Positions 32,345-44,524 of a DNA stretch of 64,000 bases are shown here, in pieces. The notes beneath the pieces are model-generated. The model did not search any database. It saw only the letters and a list, made by a program, of their open reading frames with translations, and was not told where the DNA came from. Position numbers and translations under genes: made by a program. Source of the stretch: Flammula alnicola (taxonomy: Eukaryota; Basidiomycota; Agaricomycetes; Agaricales; Strophariaceae); assembly GCA_015499995.1 (NCBI GenBank), contig JADNRV010000096.1, positions 62,001 through 126,000 of the forward strand. The letters are read 5' to 3'. Position 1 is the first letter of the stretch. Every line of letters begins with the position of its first letter.

Positions 32345-33130
32345 TGCAAGACTAAACCTAATTTATGAGAAAATTACTGATCCTGTGTTCTACATGACAA
32401 GCATTATGGCCGATGATAGACGACACTTTCTTAAGTCAGAGTGAGAATCACGTGACAAAAGAAAATAGTCTACGTGATGAAGAAGTGCGATACTGCTCTA
32501 AGTCTTCTGCTTCGACAGCAGACGCACTATCTTCCCCCGCCCCGTGCTCAGATTCACCCCGCCCAGCGGAAAAATCACTTTGATCTATTCATGCTAGTTT
32601 TACTCTTCACAAAACTACCATGATTGACCCTTTTTCCGGTGGGGTTCTTTACCGGAGCGGGTCTGGGAGAAGAAACCGACTTTGACTTGCCATCTCGGAT
32701 GGTTACTACATAGTGGAAGTAGTTTCAATTCTGTATTCTTTGAGCTTATTGATTCAATGATCCCTATTCCCTTATATGCCCAGTCACCGGAATCTGTGCA
32801 AATGATGGGGGATCCCTTACTGGCGACGGTCTGTGCGAAGATGCGGCTTCTGTCGGGATTCAAGAGTAGACGCTGAGCACATCGCAGTGTAAACAGCTGA
32901 ATTGGCGCGTGAACAGACCAAAATTAGGCGCTACCGTGCTGTTAGCCGTTTAACGAACAAAAAGCTGGCCGAATATTGGCGAGAGATTGCGTCTTGAAAT
33001 CCAGATGCGAAACGCAGACAATCGGGTGTAGCGTGAACTGGTACGCCTCTTTTCATCCTTTTCTGATCATGTTCTATGCACATATATCTGACTTGTTTGT
33101 TTTTCTATCTCTGCTCTCCCCCTTTTCATG
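32345..33130. other. No gene seen
   Basis: Only short frames. Nothing recognised on either strand. Confidence 0.35.
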
Positions 33131-33179
33131 CTTGAATGTCATTCCGCATTATTTGCCATGCCATGGCTGCTGAGCGCTG

Positions 33180-34010
33180 AACACTTGAATTTTTATTCAC
33201 ACATGCCGGATGCCACTTGCGTTTGCTGGGCGCTGGAGTTGATACTCACGCATGCTGGACGCTGGATGCCTTTCATGGCTCGCACATGCCGGACGCTGGA
33301 TGCCTTTCATGGCTCGCGTATGCTGGACGCTGGATCCCTTTAGGGCTTGCGTATGCTGGTCTTTGTTCACGTTAATGAACCTCTGGGTGCTGGAGTTTGT
33401 ACTCGCACATGCTGTCGTGGCTTGCATATGCCGGATGCCGGATGCCTTTAGGGATTGCGTATGCTGGTCGTCATGTTCACGTTAACGAACCTCTGGGTGC
33501 TGGAGTTTTATACTCTCACATGTCGGACGCTGGATGCCCGTGTATGCTCGTCTTCATGTTCACGTTAACGAACCTCTGTAGTATTCGCACGTGCTGGATG
33601 CTGCTTGCAGCTGCTGAGTGCTGGAGTTTTTACTCGCACATGTTGGGTGCTGGAGTTTATACTCGCACACGCTGGGTGCTGGAGTTTATACTCGCACACG
33701 CTGGGTGCTGGAGTTTACACTCGCACACGCTGGACGCTGGATGCCTTTCACGGCTCGCGTGTGCTGGTCTTCAAGTTCATGTTTAGTGAACCTCTGTTAA
33801 ATGCTGGGCATTGGATTCGTTCGACTCCTCCATGTTCTGTCCATTGAACTGCTGGATGCCGGAGGCCTTACATGGCTTGCGTATGCTGGATGCTGGACGC
33901 CTTTCACGGCTTGCGTATGCTGGATGCTGGACGCCTCTCATGGCTTGTATATGCCGGCCGCTGGATGCCTTACATAGCTTGCGTATGCTGCTCCGCATGC
34001 CACTGCCAAT
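33180..34010 (+). repeat. Degenerate minisatellite, CTGGATGCCTTTCATGGC family
   Basis: Irregular units of about 30-45 bp are built from 'gctggatgcctttcatggct', 'cgcgtatgctgga' and 'ctggagtttatactcgcacacgctgggtg' and recur more than 15 times. A second motif, 'gttaacgaacctctg', punctuates the array at about 33370, 33481, 33563 and, degraded, 33783. Long frames in it are artefacts of the repeat. Confidence 0.8.
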
Positions 34011-34376
34011 CATTTTATCAACACTCGCACTACATGCTATTTGCTGTTCCACACGCCACTGCCGATTGCTCAATTGTACACTCGCATTCCATGCTGGTCA
34101 TTTTCATCATGTTCACTCGCTCGAAACACCGTTTTATAATGCATTGAGTGTTTATGCTGATGCTGTTTGCGACTACTTCATGTTTGCTGTTATTGAACCT
34201 CGGTTTCATTGCTTAATGCTAGGTGCTTCTCACATCATGTTCATGACTCCGAACCTCTAATGCACTACTGTGCTATATTGCTGTGATGCTATTTCGCCTC
34301 ATTATGCCGTCCTAATGTCATTCACGGTCAACACTTTCCTCCCCTACAAATGCAGCGCGTGGCAGTATGAAACACA

Positions 34377-35099
34377 ATTAGAACACACATTCAACGACCC
34401 CCACGTATCGTAAGCTGTAAGCGTATGCCGCAATGTGGCGACTCACATTTCTCCAACTCATGCCACACTGAGTGGGGCCCTCGGACATGGGCGCACAATG
34501 GCGATTGACAAGTGGGGGTCTGGCAGAAGACTGCAGCCTTTCCCGCCCAATAAGATGATCATTTTGTCTCGCCAGGATATATCGCCAGGCCGGTCTTTGA
34601 GGAACCGCTTGTGTGGGAACGGGAGAGGCAGTAGTACGCGTAGAGAAGTGCCTCTGGAACATTGTTCTCCTGTGCGAGGCGGACAGCACACATGACAATG
34701 TCGGATCAATATCAATCTGGTGATGTAGAAGAGGCCGACAATTTCGCCTCGTAACCCTTGAATGTGTGAGGCAGTTTCCCGAGTAGAAGGGTCATGCAGC
34801 GTTGGCGGAGGTAATGAATCATGTACTTCGTGCTGAAGCGAAGTATGCCGCTGATGAGGAATGTACACCGCGATCAACAAATTCTTTCTCATCCAAAGTC
34901 GCCGTACCGCCAGAAACGTTTCCAATGGTATGGTATCTCGTTGGTTTCGCGTCGTCCAGAGAGGTGTCTGGGAGGTGGGAGTGGAGGTTCTGCGTGCCGA
35001 ATCTTGCGTAGATGAACCTGCCATGTTCTCCGACGACTCCTGTCTACTGTGGGTATCTGAATTGAAAGCGTCACCAAGTAATGAGATGGAAGGCTTCAT
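34377..35099 (-). pseudogene. Agaricomycete hypothetical gene remnant
   Basis: The ORF from 35099 contains LETFLAVRRLWMRKNLL and later DRPGDISWRDKMIILLGGKG, LLPDPHLSIAIVRP. The tail needs a change of frame (WHELEKCESPHCGIRLQL, ending 34377). I associate the 'RPGDIS..KMIILL....LLPDP' segment with a widespread mushroom hypothetical family often found near transposons. Function is unknown. Frame changes indicate decay. Confidence 0.45.
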
Positions 35100-35104
35100 G
35101 GAAA

Positions 35105-35870
35105 TTTCAGGTGGAGAGGCTCACGATGGCTCATGAAATCTGTCTTGGTTTTTCTGTGCTGTTTTGCTTCGCGTCTTACAAGAGGACTCGAAAGCACTCA
35201 AAGACTCCATTTCATGCACACAGTAGGGCACGGCTCTGATTTTCACAGCCGCCTTCGCTCTCCATCTCCTTATCAATAATCATAATGGTTACTGGATATT
35301 ATTCAAGATTTTTGGGGTTTTGTTGCCAGAATTGTATTTCTTGCTGTGTGTCTTTGCCCGCGCTGTTGTGCTATGATAGCTGACTCTTGCGTAATGTGAC
35401 ATATTTGCTGTTTCCTGTTCACTGGGAGATGCGATATATTTTCCTACTTGCTGCTTCAATAATGAATATATGTTATTGTGTACAGTTCTGCCATGGCTAC
35501 CAATTGGCGCTAGGTCCAGTAGCGGATCTCGCAGACTTACCAAGCCTTGAAGTTCTACACACAGAAAACACCTCGTCCTGCACGAGGGCATTGAGATAAA
35601 CACCGTGAACATCTAAGCAGCGCTGCCGGCGTCACCCTGCTGGTAACGAGGACACGCGGGTCGCAACATGCATGCAACTGGAAGCCTTGGACATTTTCCC
35701 TAACACGTCGACTACCGGACGAGGACAACACCTTATGGTCCAGAGTAGAAACAGACTTTGGACCAATCACGCAGAGGCCTGCAACCGGAGCCCTCCGCGA
35801 TGATGGCTTTTGCACTCCGGATAAATTGATGGTCCTCGAGATCATCATCGACGGGCTAGAGGATATCCGC
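35105..35870. other. No gene seen
   Basis: Short frames only. A piece at 35710-35850 (minus, GLCVIGPKSVSTLDHKVLSS) could be coding but has no support. Confidence 0.35.
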
Positions 35871-35876
35871 GTGCAC

Positions 35877-37309
35877 GAGCGTGCGTGGCGTGCTTGGCGT
35901 GCTTAGCGTGGCACGCCAATGCACGCCAATGCACGCCACACACGCTAGTACATAGAACATGGTACTTTAAAAAATAAACAGACTATGAGGAATATTACCG
36001 GTGCCTATAACAATGCGAGCAGATGCTATCCTCTACTCACTCTCTTCTCATTTCGCCGAGGGATTGTCAGTCATTTCCACGGAAATGCTCCTGGTCAGAC
36101 ATGTTCCCACGGCACCTGGCACACAAAACCTCGCGCAAAAATGGCAACATGTGCCCTCCCTCTTCAAAATTAGGTAGAATGAATTTGATTGGTAGTACAT
36201 TAAACATAAAAATAGTACTCTGAGTTTTTGTGGCAGCTGATGTACCTGTTGACGCTGTCTGAACTGTCCGACATCTGCGTACGTGCATGCGTGCACCTGT
36301 GTGCTACGCAGAAAAACCAGTGCTCCATGATATACCAATGATGTACTCAAATAAAACTCGAGTACATCGTAGTGTACCTACAGTAACTGCAGTCCGCAAC
36401 ATCCTTGCCTTTGAAATACATAATATGAATATACTTATGCATTAGCACGCCAAAAGTGGCACGCGGATGCACGCAGGTGCACGCGTGTGAATTTTAACGA
36501 TTTTAGCGTGGCACGCTCATGCACGCTCACACGTCATGACGCACGCCAACGCACGCTTGCACGCCAATTGGGCAAACTCACGCACGCTTGCACGCCAATT
36601 GGGAAAACTCACGCACGCTCGTCAGCACACTTCGCACGCTCTTCAGGATGTTCATAACACCCAGTAGTATGTGTTGGGAATGTACTTGGACATTCCATGC
36701 GGCTTGATTGACTCGAGCGCTTATTGAGCGCTTACCTCGCTGATTCAACTTGCACGGCCTAATTGTTACTTCCTTATTTAGTATTTCGTAGCACTTAGTA
36801 GTGTATTCTAGATACTCTGTAAAAGGTATTTATACAGGCCTCTTAGAGGCTAGCAATATATAAGTTTACTACCTACAATTTACAATAGTATGCGGGCTGC
36901 AGCATCCCCTTTCTCTGCCGCTATCACATGCCCGGTTTGGGCAGGTTGTTGCTCATCCACAGTTCATGCGCTCGCAGGGCGACTAGCTGCAGCATCTCAG
37001 CCATCTACTTGATGCCGTGTTCGTTTGCAGTGCAAACAGATGAGGCAGGTAACAGCGGTGTGGATGTATTTGGGGTTACATGTATACCTGCACTGTGTAC
37101 ATGTTCTGCAATCTCTTGTGCAAAATATCAAAGAAATTTATTATACTCTATTAAATGTGTACAACGTGACGAAAAGTAGCAACACGCTAAAAGAGACGGT
37201 TGCACGCCAAATGGGCTGAGCGTGCTGAACATGGCACGCACCGCACGCCAAAAGGGCTGAGCGTGCTGAGCGTGGCACGCTCAGGCACGCTCGTGCACGC
37301 TCAAGGCAC
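35877..37309. mobile_element. Element with GCACGC-rich arms, interrupted by a solo LTR
   Basis: Dense gcacgc/gcgtgc motifs occur at 35877-35950, 36443-36655 and 37200-37309, with opposite orientation biases at the two ends. The interior lacks them. This is the layout of a DNA transposon with subterminal binding sites. Exact termini and a target duplication could not be fixed, and two adjacent elements are possible. Confidence 0.4.
36672..36887 (+). mobile_element. Solo LTR, 216 bp
   Basis: It starts TGTTGGGAATGTACTTGG and ends in TACAATTTACAATA. It is flanked by perfect 5-bp direct repeats GTATG (36667-36671 and 36888-36892). It contains a TATA-like tatttatac (about 36826). The TGTTGGGAA start is common among fungal Ty1/copia LTRs. 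No internal region remains, so it arose by LTR-LTR recombination. Confidence 0.8.
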
Positions 37310-37640
37310 GCCAATTTTCTCTTGCCCATCATCGACCATATTATGGATAGTTGTTGATGGTGTCTGATGAGCTGCTCCTCAACTTCGCTTGATCTTATCA
37401 GTTGCAATGCTTTCCTTGCGCGCTTATTATGATTTCAGTCTAAATTTGCCATTTGCTGCATTTTGCCCATCCAAGGGAGTGCCTCCTGTGTTTCCAACGC
37501 AACATCATGTTGCAATCTGAGCCCGTCTTCTAAGTTTTGGGGGCTACGATCTCGTATCGCTTTGCGTCGCCGGGCTCCTATGTTTTCAGGGATTAGCGAA
37601 ACTCATCGCGGCTTTCACGTCCCACAGATCACCACAGCCC
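37310..37640. other. No gene seen
   Basis: Short frames without recognisable domains. Confidence 0.35.
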
Positions 37641-37649
37641 GCTTAGCAC

Positions 37650-38260
37650 ATGCCAAGCCTCGAGATTAAAGGAACCGCGTGCTGCGGCGCGGCGGTTGCT
37701 TTTCCCCAAAACCTTAGATATAGATGTCGTAGGACGTCACTATCTATTACATGCCGTGCAGTGAGATCTGAACAACATAGACAAAGTTCAAGCTCAAGGC
37801 TAATGTCTCCAGCATTACCTTCAGAGGCTGGCGATGTTGATACCTTCTTCCATGAAGATCGATACCATATTAATCCCCAACCTGGTTTGGGAGCTGAGGA
37901 CCAAGACATACCAGAGTGGCATCTTGGATCAGACGATGTTGGGGATCGCGGTGATCAAGATGCTAACTGGGCGACACATTCATTTGGTGGATCGGACGTA
38001 GATGTCATTTCGAACTGCTCATCTCCTCAGGCAGAAACACACCCTCATTATGGCGGCCTCGAGCTCGAGGAATTTGATGATGAAACTGAGGACAGTACAG
38101 ACGATAGCAGCAATGGCAGTGACTCGAATTCAGAACTTTCAGACGCTTACGATGATGATGGAGAAATAGCAGCAATGCTATCAGATGAGGAAAAGATGAA
38201 GCAACTGGACGAGATGTTAGACTCAGAGGAAGACACGGAACTTTGGAAACACCGTACGCA
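37650..38260 (+). pseudogene. Acidic N-terminal fragment, tnp2-like transposase candidate
   Basis: A frame of about 200 codons is extremely acidic in its second half: GLELEEFDDETEDSTDDSSN, then DDDGEIAAMLSDEEKMKQLD and EMLDSEEDTELWK. The pattern '..L....E..QLDE.LDSEE..ELW' occurs, from memory, just before the catalytic region of mushroom CACTA/tnp2-type proteins. Here the frame ends shortly afterwards without that region. Confidence 0.4.
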
Positions 38261-38299
38261 CCCCCACGACTCCGCTCGCCCCCTCATACACGCCATATG

Positions 38300-40905
38300 A
38301 GACGCCCACGACAAACACCATGCACCAGTCGTGTGCCCCTCCCCTCCTTGAGGGATGTGGGCCGACCAAAGATGTCAAGGATAAGAAAAATGAGGGGGCT
38401 GTTTCCACGTGGTATGTATGGTTGTATTCCTTGTTAACCCCTTTATCTCACACAAGTCAACAGCTTTCAGCTTTGGTACCACTCTCATCAACAGCGGCGA
38501 GAGCCCACGCTGTTCGCGACCACGATCAGAGGAAACGTCGCTCACGGTCTTATTGGTACCAAACACATGTATGCTTTAGATGAGGAGAAGGAAGCCTTGA
38601 TCAAATGAAGACCTTGGAAAATGGATGGGCGCCTCGGAGCATACCATCTTTAACTTCTCACCCAGGTATGTCCAATATCGTCAATCGCGATTCTTATTCA
38701 CTTCCCTTATCATAGCGCGCGTCCTCTTGATATGGCCATCCACATTCAGTCATTCAGTCGCAATCGTACGGAGACCCTTTTACTGGAGCTTGGAGCAAGC
38801 ATTGAGTATGTTATGGGTCCATTTTTTTTGCAGTCGAAACTTGTCACTTTCAAACAAGCGAATGTGAGTGCGATGCAGGCCAAGCTGTTCCGGTGTGCAG
38901 TTGTCATGACCGCAAGCGTCTGTCAGCCTTGCTTGCTATGCAACAACAGCCAGGAATACATCGCTTACGATGGAGGATCGACCTCGCCGATTGCGACGAC
39001 GACGGAATCCCACCCATACTCTGAACACACACACAACATCAGCACACCGGCTCCAGCATCCAAGACGGCACCATACTCACCTGGATCCGACGTTATCTCC
39101 TTTGCCCCATCTTCGCTCCCTCCACGATCTTCCTTGTTCTTGAGATGAGTACGCCAGGCCTCTCTGCTACATGAATCAGCGAACCCGAGCCATGCAGGAG
39201 AGGAATCGGCTATTTACGATGGATCACAGCCTTATGACAATGACGGGATAGCAAGACGAGAGGACATCAGCACCCCACGTCTGCTCTCAACCACCCCCTA
39301 CCTTCCCTCTATTCCAACGTCGTCCATCTCCACCTCGTGCCACGATAACGACGAGCTTCCATCCGCTGGCCTTCTTCCTACGCGAGTGTCAGGAAGGACG
39401 GCAAGACCAGCGCGACATCGGCCACTTACGATGAAGGATCGAGACCGCGCGTGGCAACGACGACAGGGATTAGACAACTGTCTGCCGCCCACCTCCATCT
39501 CCTGCGACGATAATGCCGTCTATCCAGGGGGCTTTGAGCGACGGCTACGGGGTAGCAGAGCAGAGAGGTGGGCCCATCGGCCTTGAGTGCTGGACCCGCT
39601 CTCTCTATGACACGTATGTACCTCTTTGCCTTCGACGTCACCCTCGCTCATTCTCTCCTTCCTCTGCAGCCACAACGGCCAGGTCCATAGGTACTGCGAT
39701 GAGAAGGTGGGCCCATGCTTGCACGCGCATCCGCGGCAGCATATCGAAGTACGTAAACACAGAGACGACGACGACGACGTGGCGGCAAGTCGACGGGATA
39801 GGACATGGCTGAGCAGCAGCAGCAGCATCAGGATATTGGTTTCAGGTAAGCATACACTATCATTACTACCGGGAAATTTGCCTTACCTTCATCACCTGCA
39901 GCAACCGCGAAGACAGTTGCGATACGTTTGACAGCACCTAGACCGGTGACCATGGCGCGTTTGTGGCGATTTCAAGGCCGAAACAGAGAGAGATAGAGAT
40001 CGAGGACGTACCACGGTGTAATCGCTAGCATGATGGCTGGCTGCATTCGCGACGCCTTGAAGACTGCCAGTACACGAGCGAGAAGGAGAGGTTACCAGGC
40101 AGGGTCGTACATCCCAGCAAGTCAGCCTGGGTGGGACAGGATTCAAGGTGTGACGAGAACGCTCGGCCAATGGTCTCAGGAAAATGTACTCACCCACCCA
40201 TTCCTTCTTTCAGTGCCAACTTCCACCACCACGTCCCATATCCCATTCATGGAGTACGAACACAAGCCTGTTCCCCACTCGGCGTTCAACTACATGGACA
40301 GTAGCCTCGACTACTTCCAGTATCTCGAAACCACAGCCGACCCGAAGCGCACACCGTAGCCTGGAGGACAGCAGACGGCACGGACGTCGGACGTGCCCTC
40401 GCCGCTCCGCTGTGCCGCTACGTACCAATGGTCGCGGAGGCGCCGTTTCACGGACGATCCGGGCGCTGTTTGGAGTCACAAACGGGATGCGATGGAGTGG
40501 TCGGTTTTCGGGCGGTATGGTGCCACAGACTCACAGCTGCTGCGAGAATCGAGGGCGAATGCCGGTGTTGATGACAGGCAGAGGTATCTGGGAGACGATA
40601 TTAGCTATCAAAGGTACATGTCGAAAACGGATCTGTGTGCTTACCGATATTAACGTTCAACGAAGTAGCTACTCAAGCGATGAAACGACGATAACAGCTG
40701 CGGGCTGGTGTTGAGTCCTCCATTATCGCTCTGCGGAAAAACATATGTACTCTTTTGGTTTCGATGTCAGTGTCGCGCCCACTGACTCGTTCTTTTCTTC
40801 GTCTAGTGTCGATGATCGCCCATGTGCGACGTTTTGATGGCTAGATTTGTTATTGATGCCTCTGAAGCACTGTCAGAGGGAAAGGACAGGCTTACCAGGT
40901 GGGGT
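38300..40905. other. Fragmentary exon-like sequence, no complete gene
   Basis: Open pieces at 38732-39148 (SPIATTTESHPYSEHTHNIS) and 39160-39586 are Ser/Thr/Pro-rich and not recognised. At 40540-40650 a block around 'ggcagaggtatctgggaga' matches 58330-58430 beyond the far end of Plavaka B. I see no intact gene. The stretch may be captured or decayed host sequence. Confidence 0.35.
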
Positions 40906-40910
40906 CGCAT

Positions 40911-41075
40911 CAGGAAAACTACACATCACTTACCGGACTTACGTAGCTTGAAATCACTTGGGTGGTCACTTGGATCACTTGGTCACTTGTATGTACAGCC
41001 ACAACGAATCTGAATTTATTTATTTGTCCCAAGTGAATTCAAGTCAGTAAGTGACCAAGTCGTAAGTGTGACAAT
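40911..41075. repeat. Left subterminal arm of Plavaka B
   Basis: Near-identical to 15921-16085, including 'gtacagccacaacgaatc' and the CACTTG/CAAGTG motifs. A small indel (tcacttggatcacttgg) adds one motif. Confidence 0.75.
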
Positions 41076-41599
41076 CCATCCATTTCATTTCCACAGTGGC
41101 GGCACTGTGGAAATGAACGCTCCTCGCAATGACTTCTGGACCGCAGCGGCCTTCTATTTGTAATTGCATCACAAAGCTGAAGCCGAAGCCAAGCCATCTT
41201 TCATAAGACTCACGTCGCTTTTCACGATCTCCACTCACAACTCCTGCGCCGGCGGTCCTCACACTCAAGGCTGCAGTATGTTTGCCCTAGGTTCAAGCTT
41301 CTCTTTTATTGACTGTTGTTTGCCTTCACGCAGATGCAATTCAAAGTCTAGTCGAAAATTTCTCTTCGACTTCTGGTGCACAGGATTGCCATGACATCCA
41401 AGCCTGACCGAGATGGAGACTTTGAAAGATCAGAGGTTATCGAAAGTTCGATAACTTCTGAACACGAGGTACGTTAACATTTAACTACCCATCTGATGTT
41501 GAAATGAACGTGTCTCTATCGTTCACTCGGGTTTGAGCAGGGACCCTCGCAAATGCGCGAGGGCTTCTTTTCTCGTTCACCTAGCTAACTTGGTTGTGT

Positions 41600-42330
41600 G
41601 GGCCGAGGCTGCGCCCGGCATTACGAGTCCTTTTATTATATCACTCCCCTAATTCATGGTTCAATATTCGTCTTCTGCATCCATTTCTAATAACTAGTTT
41701 CTAACAACTTATTGCTTTTTGACATTTCCATTCCTGTGCCACGTTTAAAATGGTTTAATCCATTTGACCTGATAGCCATTTTACACCTGGATTCAGAAGA
41801 AAAGCCTTGGTAGAAATTCATTCAAATTATAGGAATAGTTAAATAATTATATTGAAAAATATGTATCTAGTACATCTGAGACATCAAGTAACACTCATTG
41901 AAGGGATGCACAGGCTGTGGCATCCAGTAGGGTAGTTGTGGCAGTCGAGACTCGAAAGCATGGCTCGGTGATCAGTGTCAAAAGGATAGGAAATGATACG
42001 CATGAGTGGGTGCTCCACGGTGAGCGAGTTTGTGGGGGTTCGGCGTCTGATGTCAGTGCTGCGCATACTTTAGTGAGGGAAGGGGAGGCATGGCGAGGCT
42101 GCGACCTCGAGCTCTGTTCCACTCAAGAAAAGGCGTGGTCTGTGGTGTGGGTAATATATACCTTGTTCCCCAAAATCCTTCCAGAAGCGCGATTGCTGGC
42201 TTCGTCGCCGTTGGTCGCGCGTTACTGCATGTGCCGGGATTGTCCATGTGGTCGGAGGTGGCGAGGGCGCAGCGGCGGCCACAGGTGCGTCCTACACAAA
42301 AAAATGGAGCGTGGATAGTTAGCAGGGTTG
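41600..42330 (-). repeat. Dispersed repeat, copy 2 (inverted relative to 663-1420)
   Basis: It shares most of its sequence with 663-1420 on the opposite strand. In this copy the minus-strand frame TTWTIPAHAVTRDQRRRSQQ ... FWKDFGEQ is open for about 45 codons before a GT. The repeat has inserted between the arm and ORF1 of Plavaka B. Confidence 0.6.
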
Positions 42331-43440
42331 TGCGGAGTGAACGGATAGGGTTGAGGGCATACTCACCTGTCTGATACTCCTTGGGCACCTGTGTTTGTGG
42401 TCAATGTCGGGGTTTGCATATGCAGGGTGCAGTCTCCTGTGGCTGCTCCGTGAAGTGGGAGGTCAGTTCAGAACCCACTGGGCGGAGATTACAATGGCGT
42501 GGGCTTTTGGTTGGTCGAAGGAAAGGAAGGGGGAGGCTACAAGCGAGAGGATGGCCTCAGGGCTGGCTCTAAATGAAAAAGGAAGGGGTGGGGGATCAGC
42601 GGAGTCGTACAGGCTGGATCGCCACGTACTTCGTTTTGTTTCCCTGGTATTCGTGCTGCAGTGGGGGCAGGCCAGTACCCACGGTGTCTGCATCTGCAAG
42701 AAACTGGGATGGCGGGGGTTAGCAGCAGGGTAGGGGGTGGTGACCACATACCTGGCACCATTCGTCAGCTCCCGCTTCCTCTGGGCACCCTTCCTCACTG
42801 GCATCGTCGGGTTCCGTAGCCGGCTTGCACGTGAAATGGCGCCGATGAGCCCTCTGGCTCACTGGCATCAGTTTTCATGGGTCCTTGTTGGCTCCATGGG
42901 TTCGCCGTGAGGGGAGCAACAGTTGGCGACGGTAGCAGGTGGGAAGCAGTGGGTGATAAGGAGGTGGTGGCAAGCCGGAGCCCCTCAGAGGGCAGCAGCA
43001 CGCGCTCTATAGGGAATATTGCCATATTGCAGTCTAAGTCTTGCTGCTAAAGCCCTCACATGAGGGCCCAGCACGACACAAGCCTCACATGAGCTGTCGT
43101 CTGCAAGAACGAAGGGCGAAGGTGGTGGCAACGGTGTGTAGCCGAAAGCTCATATATTTTAAACTCCGCTAGGCATTGCCTGGCTGCCGTCGGGCATTAA
43201 ACACCGAAAAGGCACACGCATCAAAACCGATTATAAATATAAAGATGCCATCATTCCATCATTCCACAATAGGAAGGTTGTTCCTGCGGTATTCCAAGCG
43301 CAACGCATTTTTCTGCGGAGGGTTGGGTAAAAAGAACGACTCCTATAAATAGGACTCGTAAATAGTACATTCTCGGTACCGGTAGCTACAAATAAACGGG
43401 GCCTGCTCAGCAAGAATCAGCTGAAAATAAGAACGGGTAT
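42330..43440. other. Non-core DNA in Plavaka B
   Basis: A minus-strand open piece at 42463-42804 (PAANPRHPSFLQMQTPWVLA, then ACPHCSTNTRE) may be coding but is not recognised. A TATA-like tataaataggac (43346) lies about 110 bp upstream of the likely start of ORF1. The rest shows nothing. Confidence 0.35.
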
Positions 43441-43520
43441 CCGACGCCCTGATGAACGTGCTTGTCTGCTCGCGTGCGCTCGTCAATATTCCAACATCTG
43501 ACGCTTCCTAAAATCTTTTG

Positions 43521-44433
43521 CAGTTAACAATCGACCTCGAGAACCATAATCAACAACCCGATCCATACTATTCCCCATACTCGCATGATCCCGCTGCCTC
43601 TCTACCGTCCTCGCCAGTCTCATCACCGATAGCAACCCTGGCATTCAAACTTTCGCATTCACCTTCGCCCTTTACCCTGTCATACACGCCCGCTCCGAGT
43701 ATCGCCTCTCTACAAAGTCTAGTGTCTGGTTCTGGAAATCAAGACCGGCTACACCTGGCGTCATGGTTTGCACGTAGACAGGAAATGGGCAACATACCAA
43801 TTTCCCCCGAGTCGCAGCCTGAGTTGCAGTCTGGAGACCGAGCGTCACCACAGCCTCAAGACCATGTCTCACGTTTGCCTGGAGAACATGTAAAGACACC
43901 TTTGCCTTGGGAAGGGGGTGATGCGGACGAGCATTACGCACGTGGACTACAGTGGAAGGCTTACATGGCGCAAATGATGGCTGAAGAGCCATATGACGAT
44001 GAATCACAAGTGTGCAGGATAGAAGAGAAGTATGAAGAGCAGACTGCACGTAGACATCGGGGTGATCTCGATGAGGTGCGCTTCATTCATTTTCAAAATT
44101 GACTAGTTAACTGACGAATTAAAATTACAGACAATCCCACAGGATATGGCACCTGCGTCGACAGGATCACACCCTGTATTATATCCTTCGACGTTCACGC
44201 TCTCACCTGGACCTCCATCCGCCTCAACTTCTTCATTGATGCCTGCACAAAATGGGGTCTTGCTCGCACCCTCAACTTCTTCGATAATGCCTGCACAGCC
44301 TGCGATTGACATGAGCAAGCAACAGGCGCTGGAGACTGCATCAGAACTAGCACATCAACTTGAAGCACTACATGCTGTGCAGGTTCACATTCGCCGTAGA
44401 TACAGGAAGATGTTGAGAATAGCTCATCGTTGA
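43521..44433 (+). CDS. Plavaka ORF1 (Ser/Pro-rich protein with basic C terminus)
   Basis: The exon beginning after 'cttttgcag' at 43521 (LTIDLENHNQQPDPYYSPYS) ends at 44075. A 55-bp intron leads to 44131-44433, ending HIRRRYRKMLRIAHR. The start codon must lie in an upstream exon, possibly the ATG at 43452. The protein has a Ser/Pro-rich N half, a middle with GLQWKAYMAQMMAEEPYDDE and EEKYEEQTARRHRGD, a Pro/Ser linker, and a C-terminal helix (SKQQALETASELAHQLEALH). It converges on the transposase gene with about 90 bp between stops. The family is not recognised. An accessory or DNA-binding role in transposition is inference from its conservation (tail present) in copy A. Confidence 0.6.
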
Positions 44434-44524
44434 TTTGAAATTTAATACCTTATCTCCTGTTGTCTGCTCGTAGATACAAATGTATGTTGCAAATCTCTCG
44501 TGGATAGGGCCATAATATCATGAA

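Noticed and set aside
33128..34260. Overlapping frames rich in Trp, Ser and His, resembling a repeat protein
   Set aside because: The periodicity is that of the minisatellite, all phases are open, and there is no conserved start or codon bias.
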